Of a DNA stretch of 64,000 nt, positions 7,747-16,270 are shown one piece after another (the first letter of the stretch is position 1; every line of letters begins with the position of its first letter). Source of the DNA: Oscillospiraceae bacterium (GTDB lineage Bacteria; Bacillota; Clostridia; Oscillospirales; Acutalibacteraceae); the NCBI GenBank assembly GCA_015065645.1, contig SVPW01000009.1:1-64000 (forward strand), written 5' to 3'. Both the position numbers and the translations under genes were made by a program. The notes below the pieces were generated by a model, which saw only the letters and a program-made list of their open reading frames with translations, was not told where the DNA came from and made no database searches.

Positions 7747-8058
7747 TTATCTTACTTCTTGGTTAATACCTTTTTTATCTGATTTTTCCTTTTGTTTTGC
7801 CATTTCCAAAAGCAGTTGTTCTGTTTTTTCTTTATAGTTTTCCATAACAATTATCTCTCCGTTCAGTAAATCATTTACACTTATTTTTAGCTCACGGCAT
7901 AAATCAAGCATTATTGTGGAATCGGGCATGGATTTTCCCGTTCCCCATTTTGATACTGCCCTATCGGTAATGTTTAGTTTTTCAGCCAACTGCATTTGCG
8001 TAAGGTTATTATTTTTTCTGCATTCGGCAATAAACCTCCCGATTTTAATTTGGTTCAT
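7747..8058 (-). CDS. XRE-family transcriptional regulator
   Basis: This 103-residue protein has an N-terminal helix-turn-helix with IGRFIAECRKNNNLTQMQLA, then EKLNITDRAVSKWGTGKSMP and LCRELKISVNDLL, followed by a charged tail (KEKTEQLLLEMAKQKEKSDKK). It resembles regulators widespread in Clostridia that usually have a longer C-terminal sensor or membrane part. Here only the short tail remains. GGGAGG lies upstream of the ATG at 8058. It is divergent from the TPR gene at 8270, which it might control. Nothing else links it to a pathway. Confidence 0.8.
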   Translation of the reverse strand: MNQIKIGRFIAECRKNNNLTQMQLAEKLNITDRAVSKWGTGKSMPDSTIMLDLCRELKISVNDLLNGEIIVMENYKEKTEQLLLEMAKQKEKSDKKGINQEVR

Positions 8059-8080
8059 TTGTCCGCCTCCCTTTATATAT

Positions 8081-8094
8081 AAGTGTATACGCTT
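8081..8094. promoter_or_regulatory. Operator-like inverted repeat
   Basis: AAGTGTATACGCTT is a near-perfect palindrome (one mismatched pair) directly upstream of the XRE ribosome site, where an autoregulatory site would be expected. Protein binding is inferred. Confidence 0.35.
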
Positions 8095-8213
8095 TTACCA
8101 CAAAAGTCTACATTCCATTGGTTGAGTGGGCTTTTCTACCTAAGGTTGATTGTTATTTTTTAAAATTATATTATAAATATCGGCATTTTTCAATTTTAAT
8201 AAAATTGCTTTGA

Positions 8214-8241
8214 TTGACTTTTGGTTGATATATGATAAAAT
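8214..8241 (+). promoter_or_regulatory. Promoter of the TPR gene
   Basis: TTGACT (8214-8219), a 16-bp spacer and TAAAAT (8236-8241) lie 29 bp before the start codon at 8270. A GGAAAG ribosome site sits between them. Confidence 0.55.
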
Positions 8242-8269
8242 AAACTTAATAAAGTAAAGGAAAGATAAA

Positions 8270-10822
8270 ATGAGAAGAATAATTAAAATATTTTTAGCAT
8301 CGTCTTTGGTTGAATTTTCGGTTGAAAGAATGGTAATTGAAAATTTTATCCGTAATATAAGTGACAGCTTTGAAGAAAAATATGATATAAAAATTCAGCC
8401 TCTTCTATGTGAAAATTTTGATACAGCCTATTCCATTGCAAGAAAGCAGGAGGAATATAACGAAAAGATTTGTGAGAGTGAGATGTGCTTTTTCATCTTT
8501 TTCACTAAGGCAGGCGAATATACAAGGGAAGAATTTGAGGTTGCAAGAAAAAGGTTTGAAGAAACGGGTAAGCCCAAAATTTATACATATTTCAAAACTT
8601 TGAAACCCGGTGAGGGTGAGCAAAGTGTATATGATTTTATGGAGGAGCTTGATAAGATTTTTGGCCATTATTATGGCACCTTTGACCATATTGATACGGT
8701 TAAGCTCCGTATACTTCTAAGCCTAAGACTTCGTGAAATGGATTTTCTTGAAATCACAAATGACGGTGATAAATGTTTTGTTGATGGCAAGGCGGTTATG
8801 TCGCTTAATAATGTTGCGGAATTTGTTAATAATAAGGAGCTTGCTTCTTTGCAAAATCAGCTTGCCGAAACCGAAAAGGAATATTATGAAATGAAGCCGA
8901 TTTATGCAAAGGGAGATTGCGATGAAGCTTTTTATCGTCGTTACTGTGCAGTTGCCTCAAAAAGAGAAACTCTTATTGAAGAGATTGAGCAGCTTCAAAA
9001 GGCGATTTTTAATGTTTCGTTAAGGATGTCTGCCGATGAAACTCATGGCGAAATAACCGAAAGGCAAAAGCAGGCTTACCGTCTTTTTGAGGTTGGTGAT
9101 TATGAAGGCTGTATGGCGGTATTGGATGCCGAAGAGATAAAAAATGATTTTTTGTTAAGAAGGAAAAGACTTAAAGAGCAGGATACGGCTCTTTGTAAAA
9201 GGTTTATCCGTGAAAATAAAACGGCTATTGATATTCTTGAGGTTATGACTGATTATGCCGGCAGATTTGAAGAGATTGCAAAGCGTTATGAGGATATTGT
9301 GCCGCTTGCCCTTGAAGAGGGGATTGAGCTTGAAACGGTATATTGTTATATCGATTATTTGTACAAGCAGAACAACGGTCAAAAGGCTCTTGAGGTGGCA
9401 CAAAGTCTTGATTCCTGCGGTGCATGGAACGAAAAAGATGATTTTAAAAAATCGGAACTATATAACCTTTTAGCTCTTATTTATTCATCTGTAAATAATA
9501 TTGAAAAGGGTGAGAAATATCATCTTTTGGCACTTTCAATCAGGGAAGAACTTGTGAAAAGCGATGCAAAAAGGTATAGCTATGCGTTGGCTTGCAGTTA
9601 TAATAATATCGGTGTTTTTTATAAAAATCAGGATAAAGCCGAAAAGACGGAGGACTATTATTTAAAGGCGGTTAAAATATACGAAGATTTAGCTGTGAAA
9701 AATCCCGAAAAATTCAGCTATGGCTTGGCGGGATGCTATAATAATACCGCATTCTTTTATAAGGAGCAGGGAGATTTTTCAAAAGCTGAGCAGTATTATA
9801 ATAAAGCCGTTACCATAAGAGAAACACTTTCAAGGTTTAATTATCAGCTTTACGGATTTGATTTGGCTGCAAGCTATAACGGCATGGCTGTTTTTTATGC
9901 CGAACAGGATAATCCGCAAAAGGCAGAGGAGTATTATCTTAAAGCCATTGGTATATACGAAGAATTTGCAAAAACAAACCCTCAAAGATACAGCTATGCT
10001 TTGGCGGGCTGTAACAGTAATTTAGGTTCGTTTTACAGGGAGCAGGGGGAAATCTCAAAGGCAGAGGAATGTCTTTTAAAGGCATTTGAAATCCATAAAG
10101 CTCTTGTGAAATTAAACCCTGAAAAATACAGTCCCGATTTAGCAATGAGCTATAATAATCTTGGCAATGTTTATTCGGAAATGAGTGAAGAGGAAAAAGC
10201 CAAAGGTTGTTATAATCAGGCGATTGAGATATATGAAATCTTTGTGAAGCTCAATCCCGGGAAATACACTTTTTCTTTGATTAAGAGTTATAATGGGTTA
10301 GGTATAGTCTATTATAATCAGCACGATCATAAAAATGCGGAGGAATATTATCTTAAAGCAATTACAATGCTTGAAAATATCGCAGAGCAAAACTATAAAA
10401 AGTATTATCCGTATTTAATGAGATGTTATAATAATATTATAAGATTTTATAAAAAGCAGGCTGATTTTCAAAAGTTTGAGGTGTATTACATTAAAAAAAC
10501 CGAGCTTACAGAAAAGTTTGCCGCATTTGAACCCGAAAGGTATAATCCCGACCTTGCAGACAGATACTGTGAAATAGCGGATTATTACAATGATATTGGC
10601 AGGGAGCAGGAGGCAAAGGAATATTATTTAAAGGCGATTGCTTTGTATGAGTTGCTTGCTGAAAAACACCCAAAAAGGTATAATCCTGACCTTGCTGCCT
10701 GCTTGTTTAACTATGCGGTGATTACTGAGAAGGATGAATATTTTGAAAGGGCACTTCAAATTGCATTAACTCAGCCTGAAAATGATTATTGTAAGCAAAT
10801 AATCGGCTATTTAAAAAATTAA
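8270..10822 (+). CDS. TIR/DUF4062-like domain fused to TPR repeats
   Basis: This 850-residue protein has three parts. Residues 1-160 form an alpha/beta domain beginning IKIFLASSLVEF, with ARKQEEYNEKI, MCFFIFFTKAGEYTREEF and PKIYTYF. This is the DUF4062/TIR-like domain seen at the N-terminus of many Firmicute TPR proteins. Residues about 185-250 form a charged coiled coil. Residues about 435-835 hold roughly eight tetratricopeptide repeats with a 46-residue period of the kind YSxALAxxYNNxG...KAEEYYLKAIxIYE. Cytoplasmic location is likely, as there is no signal or membrane segment. TIR-like plus repeat architectures often serve in signalling or phage defence, but no catalytic residues can be assigned here. 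Confidence 0.6.
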   Translation: MRRIIKIFLASSLVEFSVERMVIENFIRNISDSFEEKYDIKIQPLLCENFDTAYSIARKQEEYNEKICESEMCFFIFFTKAGEYTREEFEVARKRFEETGKPKIYTYFKTLKPGEGEQSVYDFMEELDKIFGHYYGTFDHIDTVKLRILLSLRLREMDFLEITNDGDKCFVDGKAVMSLNNVAEFVNNKELASLQNQLAETEKEYYEMKPIYAKGDCDEAFYRRYCAVASKRETLIEEIEQLQKAIFNVSLRMSADETHGEITERQKQAYRLFEVGDYEGCMAVLDAEEIKNDFLLRRKRLKEQDTALCKRFIRENKTAIDILEVMTDYAGRFEEIAKRYEDIVPLALEEGIELETVYCYIDYLYKQNNGQKALEVAQSLDSCGAWNEKDDFKKSELYNLLALIYSSVNNIEKGEKYHLLALSIREELVKSDAKRYSYALACSYNNIGVFYKNQDKAEKTEDYYLKAVKIYEDLAVKNPEKFSYGLAGCYNNTAFFYKEQGDFSKAEQYYNKAVTIRETLSRFNYQLYGFDLAASYNGMAVFYAEQDNPQKAEEYYLKAIGIYEEFAKTNPQRYSYALAGCNSNLGSFYREQGEISKAEECLLKAFEIHKALVKLNPEKYSPDLAMSYNNLGNVYSEMSEEEKAKGCYNQAIEIYEIFVKLNPGKYTFSLIKSYNGLGIVYYNQHDHKNAEEYYLKAITMLENIAEQNYKKYYPYLMRCYNNIIRFYKKQADFQKFEVYYIKKTELTEKFAAFEPERYNPDLADRYCEIADYYNDIGREQEAKEYYLKAIALYELLAEKHPKRYNPDLAACLFNYAVITEKDEYFERALQIALTQPENDYCKQIIGYLKN

Positions 10823-10838
10823 ATTAAGGCAAAAGAAA

Positions 10839-10869
10839 AACAGGACTGTTGTAACCCAACAGTCCTGTT
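10839..10869 (+). terminator. Bidirectional terminator
   Basis: A perfect 13-bp stem (AACAGGACTGTTG / CAACAGTCCTGTT) with a 5-base loop lies between the convergent TPR and ferredoxin genes. A-rich and T-rich flanks are present on the two sides. Confidence 0.85.
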
Positions 10870-10889
10870 CGTTTGTTGTTTTATTGGGA

Positions 10890-11060
10890 TTAACCCTCAG
10901 AGATAGCCTCAACAGGGCAACCTGCAGCACAAGCACCGCAATCACAGCACTTATCAGCATCGATCTCATAATGCTCAGCGCCTTCAGCAATAGCGTCACA
11001 AGGGCAACCGGAAGCACAAGCGCCACAGCTTATACAAGCATCAGAAATAACATAAGCCAT
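10890..11060 (-). CDS. 2[4Fe-4S] ferredoxin
   Basis: This 56-residue protein has two CxxCxxCxxxC-type clusters: CISCGACASGCPCDAI and CCDCGACAAGCPVEAI. It is a typical clostridial low-potential electron carrier that serves pyruvate oxidoreductase, hydrogenase and similar enzymes. The ATG at 11060 gives MAYVISDAC, the usual family start, and has GGAGGT 10 bases upstream. It has its own promoter and terminator, fitting a highly expressed monocistronic gene. One extra cysteine falls directly before the second cluster (KCCDC). Confidence 0.93.
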   Translation of the reverse strand: MAYVISDACISCGACASGCPCDAIAEGAEHYEIDADKCCDCGACAAGCPVEAISEG

Positions 11061-11143
11061 TTTAAAGTACACCTCCAAAGTGATTATAATAAAGACCAAA
11101 AGATCTTTGAATCCAATAAGGATAGCGAATATTCGCCGTAATT

Positions 11144-11171
11144 ATTGTAACATATTTAAAAGAAATTGCAA
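11144..11171 (-). promoter_or_regulatory. Ferredoxin promoter
   Basis: On the minus strand TTGCAA (11171-11166), a 16-bp spacer and TACAAT (11149-11144) precede the ferredoxin gene. A 12-bp palindrome GCGAATATTCGC lies in the transcribed leader. Confidence 0.55.
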
Positions 11172-11198
11172 GTGGTAAATTTATTACCTGTAATTTTT

Positions 11199-12050
11199 TT
11201 AATTATCATCATTTTTTTGAGTTTTTGGATTTGTGCGGCGATCTGATGAAATGCGTTTTACATTATCACGGTGGTATTTAATGGGTGCGGCTTCGCTGTC
11301 ATTAAGACGAACAAATAAATTACCCGAAACCAAATTAACCTCTGTAACGATACCTATACCATCAGGTGTTTTAACCGTTGAACCAACCGATGGTGTGAGT
11401 GAAGCTAAATATTCGTAAGAGTCCTGCTCATACTGCAAGCAACACATAAGCCTGCCGCAACTGCCGGAAATTTTTGTTGGGTTAAGGGAAAGACCTTGAA
11501 CCTTTGCCATTTTGATTGAAACGGGCACGAATGAATCTAAAAACTGTTTACAACAATAAGGTCTGCCGCAAATACCTATTCCGCCAACCATTCTGGCTTC
11601 ATCTCTAACTCCGATTTGCCTAAGCTCAATTCTTGTGTGGAAATGTGCGGCAAGCAGTCTTACAAGCTCACGGAAATCAACCCTGCCATCTGCCGTAAAG
11701 AAGAAGGTTATTTTATCCCTTTCAAAGGAATATTCAACACGTGTCATCTTCATCTCAAGTCCCAAAAGGGCAACCTTTTCTTCGCAAATAGCAAGTGCAT
11801 TTTGTTCAAGCTCACGGTTTTCCTCTTCCTTTAAAAGGTCTTCCTCGCTTGCTTTACGCATAACAATTTGCAGTTGACCCACAATTTCGCTTTCGTCAAT
11901 AGAATGGTTAGAATCGCTTACCGTTCCTAAAGCCAAGCCGTTTGCGGTGCGTACCACAACACGGTCTGATACATTGTATTTCTTGCCGTTAGGGTCAAAG
12001 TGGTATTTGCGACCATTGTCGCTGAATTTTACTGTAATAATTTCAGTCAT
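11199..12050 (-). CDS. yaaT: PSP1-domain protein YaaT (RicT)
   Basis: This 283-residue protein has the PSP1 C-terminal domain: GIGICGRPYCCKQFL and KISGSCGRLMCCLQYE carry the conserved cysteines that bind an Fe-S cluster in Bacillus RicT. In Bacillus, RicT (YaaT) acts with YlbF and YmcA to tune RNase Y mRNA processing and also affects phosphorelay signalling. It lies 14 bp after holB in a trpS-holB-yaaT run. The holB-yaaT adjacency is conserved in Firmicutes and supports the call. Confidence 0.92.
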   Translation of the reverse strand: MTEIITVKFSDNGRKYHFDPNGKKYNVSDRVVVRTANGLALGTVSDSNHSIDESEIVGQLQIVMRKASEEDLLKEEENRELEQNALAICEEKVALLGLEMKMTRVEYSFERDKITFFFTADGRVDFRELVRLLAAHFHTRIELRQIGVRDEARMVGGIGICGRPYCCKQFLDSFVPVSIKMAKVQGLSLNPTKISGSCGRLMCCLQYEQDSYEYLASLTPSVGSTVKTPDGIGIVTEVNLVSGNLFVRLNDSEAAPIKYHRDNVKRISSDRRTNPKTQKNDDN

Positions 12051-12064
12051 GAAAATGTTTTCTC

Positions 12065-12997
12065 CTATCCTCGCCTGTCAGACGCACCTTTACAAACAAG
12101 TGCGCTGAATAAAAGCGACAGATTTATATTGGTTTTTAAAAGCTTTTCGTATTCGCAAAGCCTTGCATAAAACTTATTAAGTGTTCTTGAACGGGCGGTA
12201 TTATTGCGTGAGAGCCGTAAAGTAACAGCGGTTTCCTTTTTGAGTGAAGCAAAAAGGCGGTCGGTTGCAATACGGTCCTTTTCAAACGGTATTAAAAGCT
12301 TCATTTGCTCGTATTCCCGTCCATCAAGCATAAGCTCCAAAAAGCGTTTTGCCGTTTCGGCGGTTTCGTCCTTTCGTTTTTGAGAAAAGAGTGAAAGGGC
12401 GGCGCCAATATTGTTTCCTGTTTGGTCCAAAGCATCGGATAAAACCGATGTATCTAAGGAACATTTTTGTTTTAACACTTCTAAAGCCTGTGATTTTGTA
12501 GGGGCAGAAAGGGTTAAAACGGTGCAACGGGATATAATCGTATCAAGCAATGTTGTGCGGGAGAGGGTGAGCAGTATGAAAATAACACCACGAGGAGGCT
12601 CTTCCAAAACTTTTAAAAGTGCATTCTGAGCACGCTCATCCATACTGTCACAGCGTTCAAAAACAAATACCCTTTTTGATGATATATGCGGTTTTATAAA
12701 AGCCTTTGCCCGTATATCACGAACAGCGTCTACAGAAAGGCTTTTTTTACCATCTTGCGGGGCAACAAGTTCATAATCAGGGTGGGTTCCTGCCTCAAAC
12801 AAATGGCAACTGTTACAGCTTGTGCAGGAAGTGGCATTTTCCTTGCAAAGGGCGGATTTTGCTAAAAAAGAAGCAAGGGTATGCTTTCCTAAGCCGTCAT
12901 CACCCTCAATAAGAATGGCATGGGGCAAACGGTCGGCATTAAGAGCTGAAAGTAAGGTGTCCTTTAGCTTTTCATTGCCTGCAAGCGGAAAGCTCAT
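12065..12997 (-). CDS. holB: DNA polymerase III delta-prime subunit
   Basis: This 310-residue AAA+ clamp-loader subunit has a Walker A-like GDDGLGKHT, a zinc module with CTSCNSCH and an upstream cysteine, and the sensor regions ERCDSMDERAQNALLKVLEEPP and LTLSRTTLLDTIISRC. It helps open and load the sliding clamp at the replication fork. It overlaps the trpS stop by four bases and is followed by yaaT. The C-terminal domain is divergent, as is usual for this subunit. Confidence 0.9.
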   Translation of the reverse strand: MSFPLAGNEKLKDTLLSALNADRLPHAILIEGDDGLGKHTLASFLAKSALCKENATSCTSCNSCHLFEAGTHPDYELVAPQDGKKSLSVDAVRDIRAKAFIKPHISSKRVFVFERCDSMDERAQNALLKVLEEPPRGVIFILLTLSRTTLLDTIISRCTVLTLSAPTKSQALEVLKQKCSLDTSVLSDALDQTGNNIGAALSLFSQKRKDETAETAKRFLELMLDGREYEQMKLLIPFEKDRIATDRLFASLKKETAVTLRLSRNNTARSRTLNKFYARLCEYEKLLKTNINLSLLFSALVCKGASDRRG

Positions 12998-14004
12998 AAA
13001 ACATAACCAACCTTTTTCATTGCTTTAAAATAGGTTTTTCTTGCAATGCGCTCAGCATTTTCGGCACCTGTTTTATAAAGCTGTTCAAGGTATGCCTTAT
13101 CTGAAATAACGCTATCGTATTTTTCTTTTATGGGGTTAAGCGCATCGGCAACAGCTTCGCCAACCGCCAATTTAAACTCCCCATAGCCTTTGCCGTCAAA
13201 TTCACGCTCAACCTCTTCGGCGGTTTTGCCTGTAACGGCACTGTAAATTCCTATAAGATTGCTAACACCGGGCTTATCTTCTGATAATCTCACACAAGCC
13301 TCACTATCGGTTACAGCACGCTTGAATTTGCGGATAATATCATCACGGCTGTCAAGCATACCAACAAAAGAATTAAGGTTTTCATCTGATTTAGACATCT
13401 TTTTAGTGGGGTCCTGTAAGGACATAACCCTTGCACCGATTTTTGGAATATAAGCTTCAGGTACGGTGAAAACATCACCGTAAATTCCATTGAAACGGCA
13501 GGCGATATCTCTTGCTATTTCAAGATGCTGTTTTTGGTCTGCACCAACCGGCACAAAATCAGGCTTATAAAGCAAAATATCAGCCGCCATAAGAACGGGG
13601 TAGGTGAAAAGACCTGCATTGACATTATCTGCGTGCTTTGCAGACTTATCCTTAAATTGTGTCATGCGTGAGAGCTCACCAAACTGTGTATAGCAGGAAA
13701 GCAACCATGAAAGCTGTGCGTGCTCAGGCACATGTGATTGAATAAACATTATAGACTTTTCGGGGTCAATTCCCAAAGCTAAAAGAAGTGCAAACATTGA
13801 ATATATATTTTTTCTCAGTGCTGCCGGTTCCTGACGAACGGTTATTGCATGAAGGTCAGCCACAGCATAGATACATTCAAATTCATCCTGCATATTTTTC
13901 CAATTTTTAAGTGCACCCAAATAGTTTCCTAAGGTGGGAATACCTGTTGGCTGAATACAGCTTAAAACTCTTTTTTTAGGTGTTACTTCAATTATTTCTG
14001 ACAT
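12994..14004 (-). CDS. trpS: Tryptophanyl-tRNA synthetase
   Basis: This 336-residue class I synthetase shows the HIGH-like signature as PTGIPTLGNYLGA near residue 20 and the KMSKS motif as KKMSKSDENLN near residue 200. It charges tRNA-Trp. Length is normal. The upstream 184 bp shared with the divergent amidase gene show no T-box stem or antiterminator sequence, so regulation by uncharged tRNA is not evident. It is co-transcribed with holB and yaaT. Confidence 0.97.
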   Translation of the reverse strand: MSEIIEVTPKKRVLSCIQPTGIPTLGNYLGALKNWKNMQDEFECIYAVADLHAITVRQEPAALRKNIYSMFALLLALGIDPEKSIMFIQSHVPEHAQLSWLLSCYTQFGELSRMTQFKDKSAKHADNVNAGLFTYPVLMAADILLYKPDFVPVGADQKQHLEIARDIACRFNGIYGDVFTVPEAYIPKIGARVMSLQDPTKKMSKSDENLNSFVGMLDSRDDIIRKFKRAVTDSEACVRLSEDKPGVSNLIGIYSAVTGKTAEEVEREFDGKGYGEFKLAVGEAVADALNPIKEKYDSVISDKAYLEQLYKTGAENAERIARKTYFKAMKKVGYVL

Positions 14005-14128
14005 TTATTATCGTTCCTTTCGGGAAGAAAATCTAATTTATCAATCTATTCTATCATATTTCATCCGAAATTACAACGGAAGTTTTTACTAATTCCAATA
14101 TTTGTTGAAAAAATTGTCGTTTTTTGTG

Positions 14129-14158
14129 TTGCAGATGAGGTATTGTTTGTGTTACAAT
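14129..14158 (+). promoter_or_regulatory. Possible promoter of the amidase gene
   Basis: TTGCAG (14129-14134), an 18-bp spacer and TACAAT (14153-14158) lie 30 bp before the ATG at 14189. Confidence 0.4.
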
Positions 14159-14188
14159 GATTAAGTTAATTTAATTTGGAGTGTATTT

Positions 14189-16207
14189 ATGAAGCTTTTT
14201 GAATTTTTGCATAGCCGAAAGGGCAATTTATTTATAATTATAACAAGTGCTGTTTTAGGTGTTGCACTTGCGGTATGTACTGCCTTTTTAACCCTTGAGG
14301 GAATGGAATCGGCAAAAAATGCCGAGGATATTTTATATTTAAGCTCTGATGAAGCATCATCATCGGTATTATCAAGTACGGTTGAGAGCGATGATTCATC
14401 TTCTGTGGATTCACAGCCTCAAAGTGAGTCGGCACCTGTTATAGCTGAAGTTGGTTTGGTGATGAGCAATCCTTCAAAGAAAAGTGCAACCGTTACGGTG
14501 CCTTCCTTTACCTTTGTGGGAAGCTGTGACCCTGAAAAGGATTTAAAGCTTGGGGATACTGTTATTCAAACGGATGAAAACGGTGCATTCACCCATACTG
14601 TAGAGCTTAAAGTGGGCGCTAATAAATTTGTGTTTTCGCATAAGGGCAAAAAATACACCTATACTATAACCTACCGTTATGTGATAATAAATGCCTATTA
14701 CCCATCTGCAGGATTTAATATTACCAGTGGTACAACCTTTGCTGCAACGGTAAATGCAAGGGCAGGCTCACAAAATGTTACGGCTAATTTTAACGGTGTT
14801 ACAATAAATTTAGTTCGTTCACCTGCAGGGGAAAATATGGCGGAGGATGAATTTTGTGATTTTTCAGGCAATTTTATCCTGCCTGAAAGCGGAGTATCGG
14901 GCAGAGATCTTGGTGTTATAACCTATAGTGCCACATTTGCAGGCATTACCGAAACCTTTAAATCGGGAAAAATTACCTGTAAGGACCCGCTTATTGCGGA
15001 GGTTATTGCAGATAGCGCAGAAACCTTTAACGGAAACACCCGTGATAACGATACAAGACCTACAAATAACTATCTGCCAAAGGGTACGGTTGATTATGTT
15101 ACCGATTCTTTCAGTATGTATGACGGTGGATATAAAAATAATTTTTTGGTACTTCAAAGCGGTAGGCGTATATATTCCGATATGCCCATAACTCCAGGTT
15201 CCTCAAGGGTTCAGGTTTCAAAGACCTATGTTGGTAAACTGCCCGACCATAATGAGATAAATGTTGCATCGGTTACAAGTGATTTGCGCCGAACATATTT
15301 AACGCTTGATGTTATGTGGAAGGCACCATTTACACTTGATATGAAGCCTCAAAGCTATACAAATCCCGCCAAACAGGAGTACACCGTAAGCAATGTTACA
15401 ATTCAGTATATAGAGATTAATTTTTGTTATGCAACAGTGTTTAACGGCAGTATAGCCTTTGCAGATAATCCGCTTTTCAGTCATGCGGAGGTGTTTGTTC
15501 AAAACGGTAATTATACCGCAAGGCTTCATCTCAAAAAGCAGGGCGCATTTTACGGTTGGGATAGCCGCTATAATTCGGCAGGACAGCTTGTTTTTGAGTT
15601 TTTGCATCCGTTAAAGGCTACTGCAACCGATACAAATGAATATGGCGCAGACCTTACGGGAATGAAGATTTTGGTGGATGCAGGTCACGGCGGAATTGAC
15701 CCCGGTGCCGCAGGCTATAATTCAGTAAAAGAATCTGAGAGAAATTTGAACTTGGCTTATAAAATAAAGGCAGAGCTTGAAAAAACTGGTGCTACCGTAA
15801 TTATGACAAGAACAGGGGATGCAACCCTTTATTCTCCTGATAGAGTAAGGGCTTTCCGTAATGCAAAGGTGGATTTTTGCGTATCGGTACATCACGATTC
15901 ATCCACATCCACTTCTGCAAACGGCTTTGGCTCTTATTATACAACACCTTTTTCACAGCCTGCCGCAAAGCTTATATACAATAATACCATTAATACAGGG
16001 CTTTATGACGGAGGAAAGAGAAATCTTATCGGTTGGCATCATTTCTATATGTCACGAATGTCTTTCTGCCCAACCGTTCTTACCGAAAACGGTTATATGA
16101 GGGGAAGTATTGATTCTCCTTTAATAACCAATGAAACCGCAAATATTCAAAAAGCACAGGCAATAGTGCGTGGCATAACGCAGTATTTTATGTCGGTTTC
16201 CTCTTGA
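14189..16207 (+). CDS. Secreted N-acetylmuramoyl-L-alanine amidase (Amidase_3)
   Basis: This 672-residue protein has one N-terminal membrane segment (about 16-36), a Ser-rich linker, beta-rich domains and a C-terminal zinc amidase domain. The last starts KILVDAGHGGIDPGA near residue 490, with KESERNLNLA (Glu ligand), SVHHDSS (His ligand) and a catalytic TENGY. It cuts the amide bond between muramic acid and the stem peptide, outside the cell and anchored to the membrane. The middle region (about 80-480) resembles Ig-like or bacterial repeat modules but matches no specific family I know. It is monocistronic, divergent from trpS. Confidence 0.88.
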   Translation: MKLFEFLHSRKGNLFIIITSAVLGVALAVCTAFLTLEGMESAKNAEDILYLSSDEASSSVLSSTVESDDSSSVDSQPQSESAPVIAEVGLVMSNPSKKSATVTVPSFTFVGSCDPEKDLKLGDTVIQTDENGAFTHTVELKVGANKFVFSHKGKKYTYTITYRYVIINAYYPSAGFNITSGTTFAATVNARAGSQNVTANFNGVTINLVRSPAGENMAEDEFCDFSGNFILPESGVSGRDLGVITYSATFAGITETFKSGKITCKDPLIAEVIADSAETFNGNTRDNDTRPTNNYLPKGTVDYVTDSFSMYDGGYKNNFLVLQSGRRIYSDMPITPGSSRVQVSKTYVGKLPDHNEINVASVTSDLRRTYLTLDVMWKAPFTLDMKPQSYTNPAKQEYTVSNVTIQYIEINFCYATVFNGSIAFADNPLFSHAEVFVQNGNYTARLHLKKQGAFYGWDSRYNSAGQLVFEFLHPLKATATDTNEYGADLTGMKILVDAGHGGIDPGAAGYNSVKESERNLNLAYKIKAELEKTGATVIMTRTGDATLYSPDRVRAFRNAKVDFCVSVHHDSSTSTSANGFGSYYTTPFSQPAAKLIYNNTINTGLYDGGKRNLIGWHHFYMSRMSFCPTVLTENGYMRGSIDSPLITNETANIQKAQAIVRGITQYFMSVSS

Positions 16208-16270
16208 TTTTATTTGATAAAATGAGTATACTTAATAATAATGGTTACAGATTAACTTGGAGGGATAACA

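Noticed and set aside
14005-14188. T-box riboswitch upstream of trpS
   Set aside because: The gap is too short and has no T-box-like sequence or specifier stem that I can see.
16208-16270. SAM riboswitch before metY
   Set aside because: Only 63 bp lie between genes, without the needed stems.
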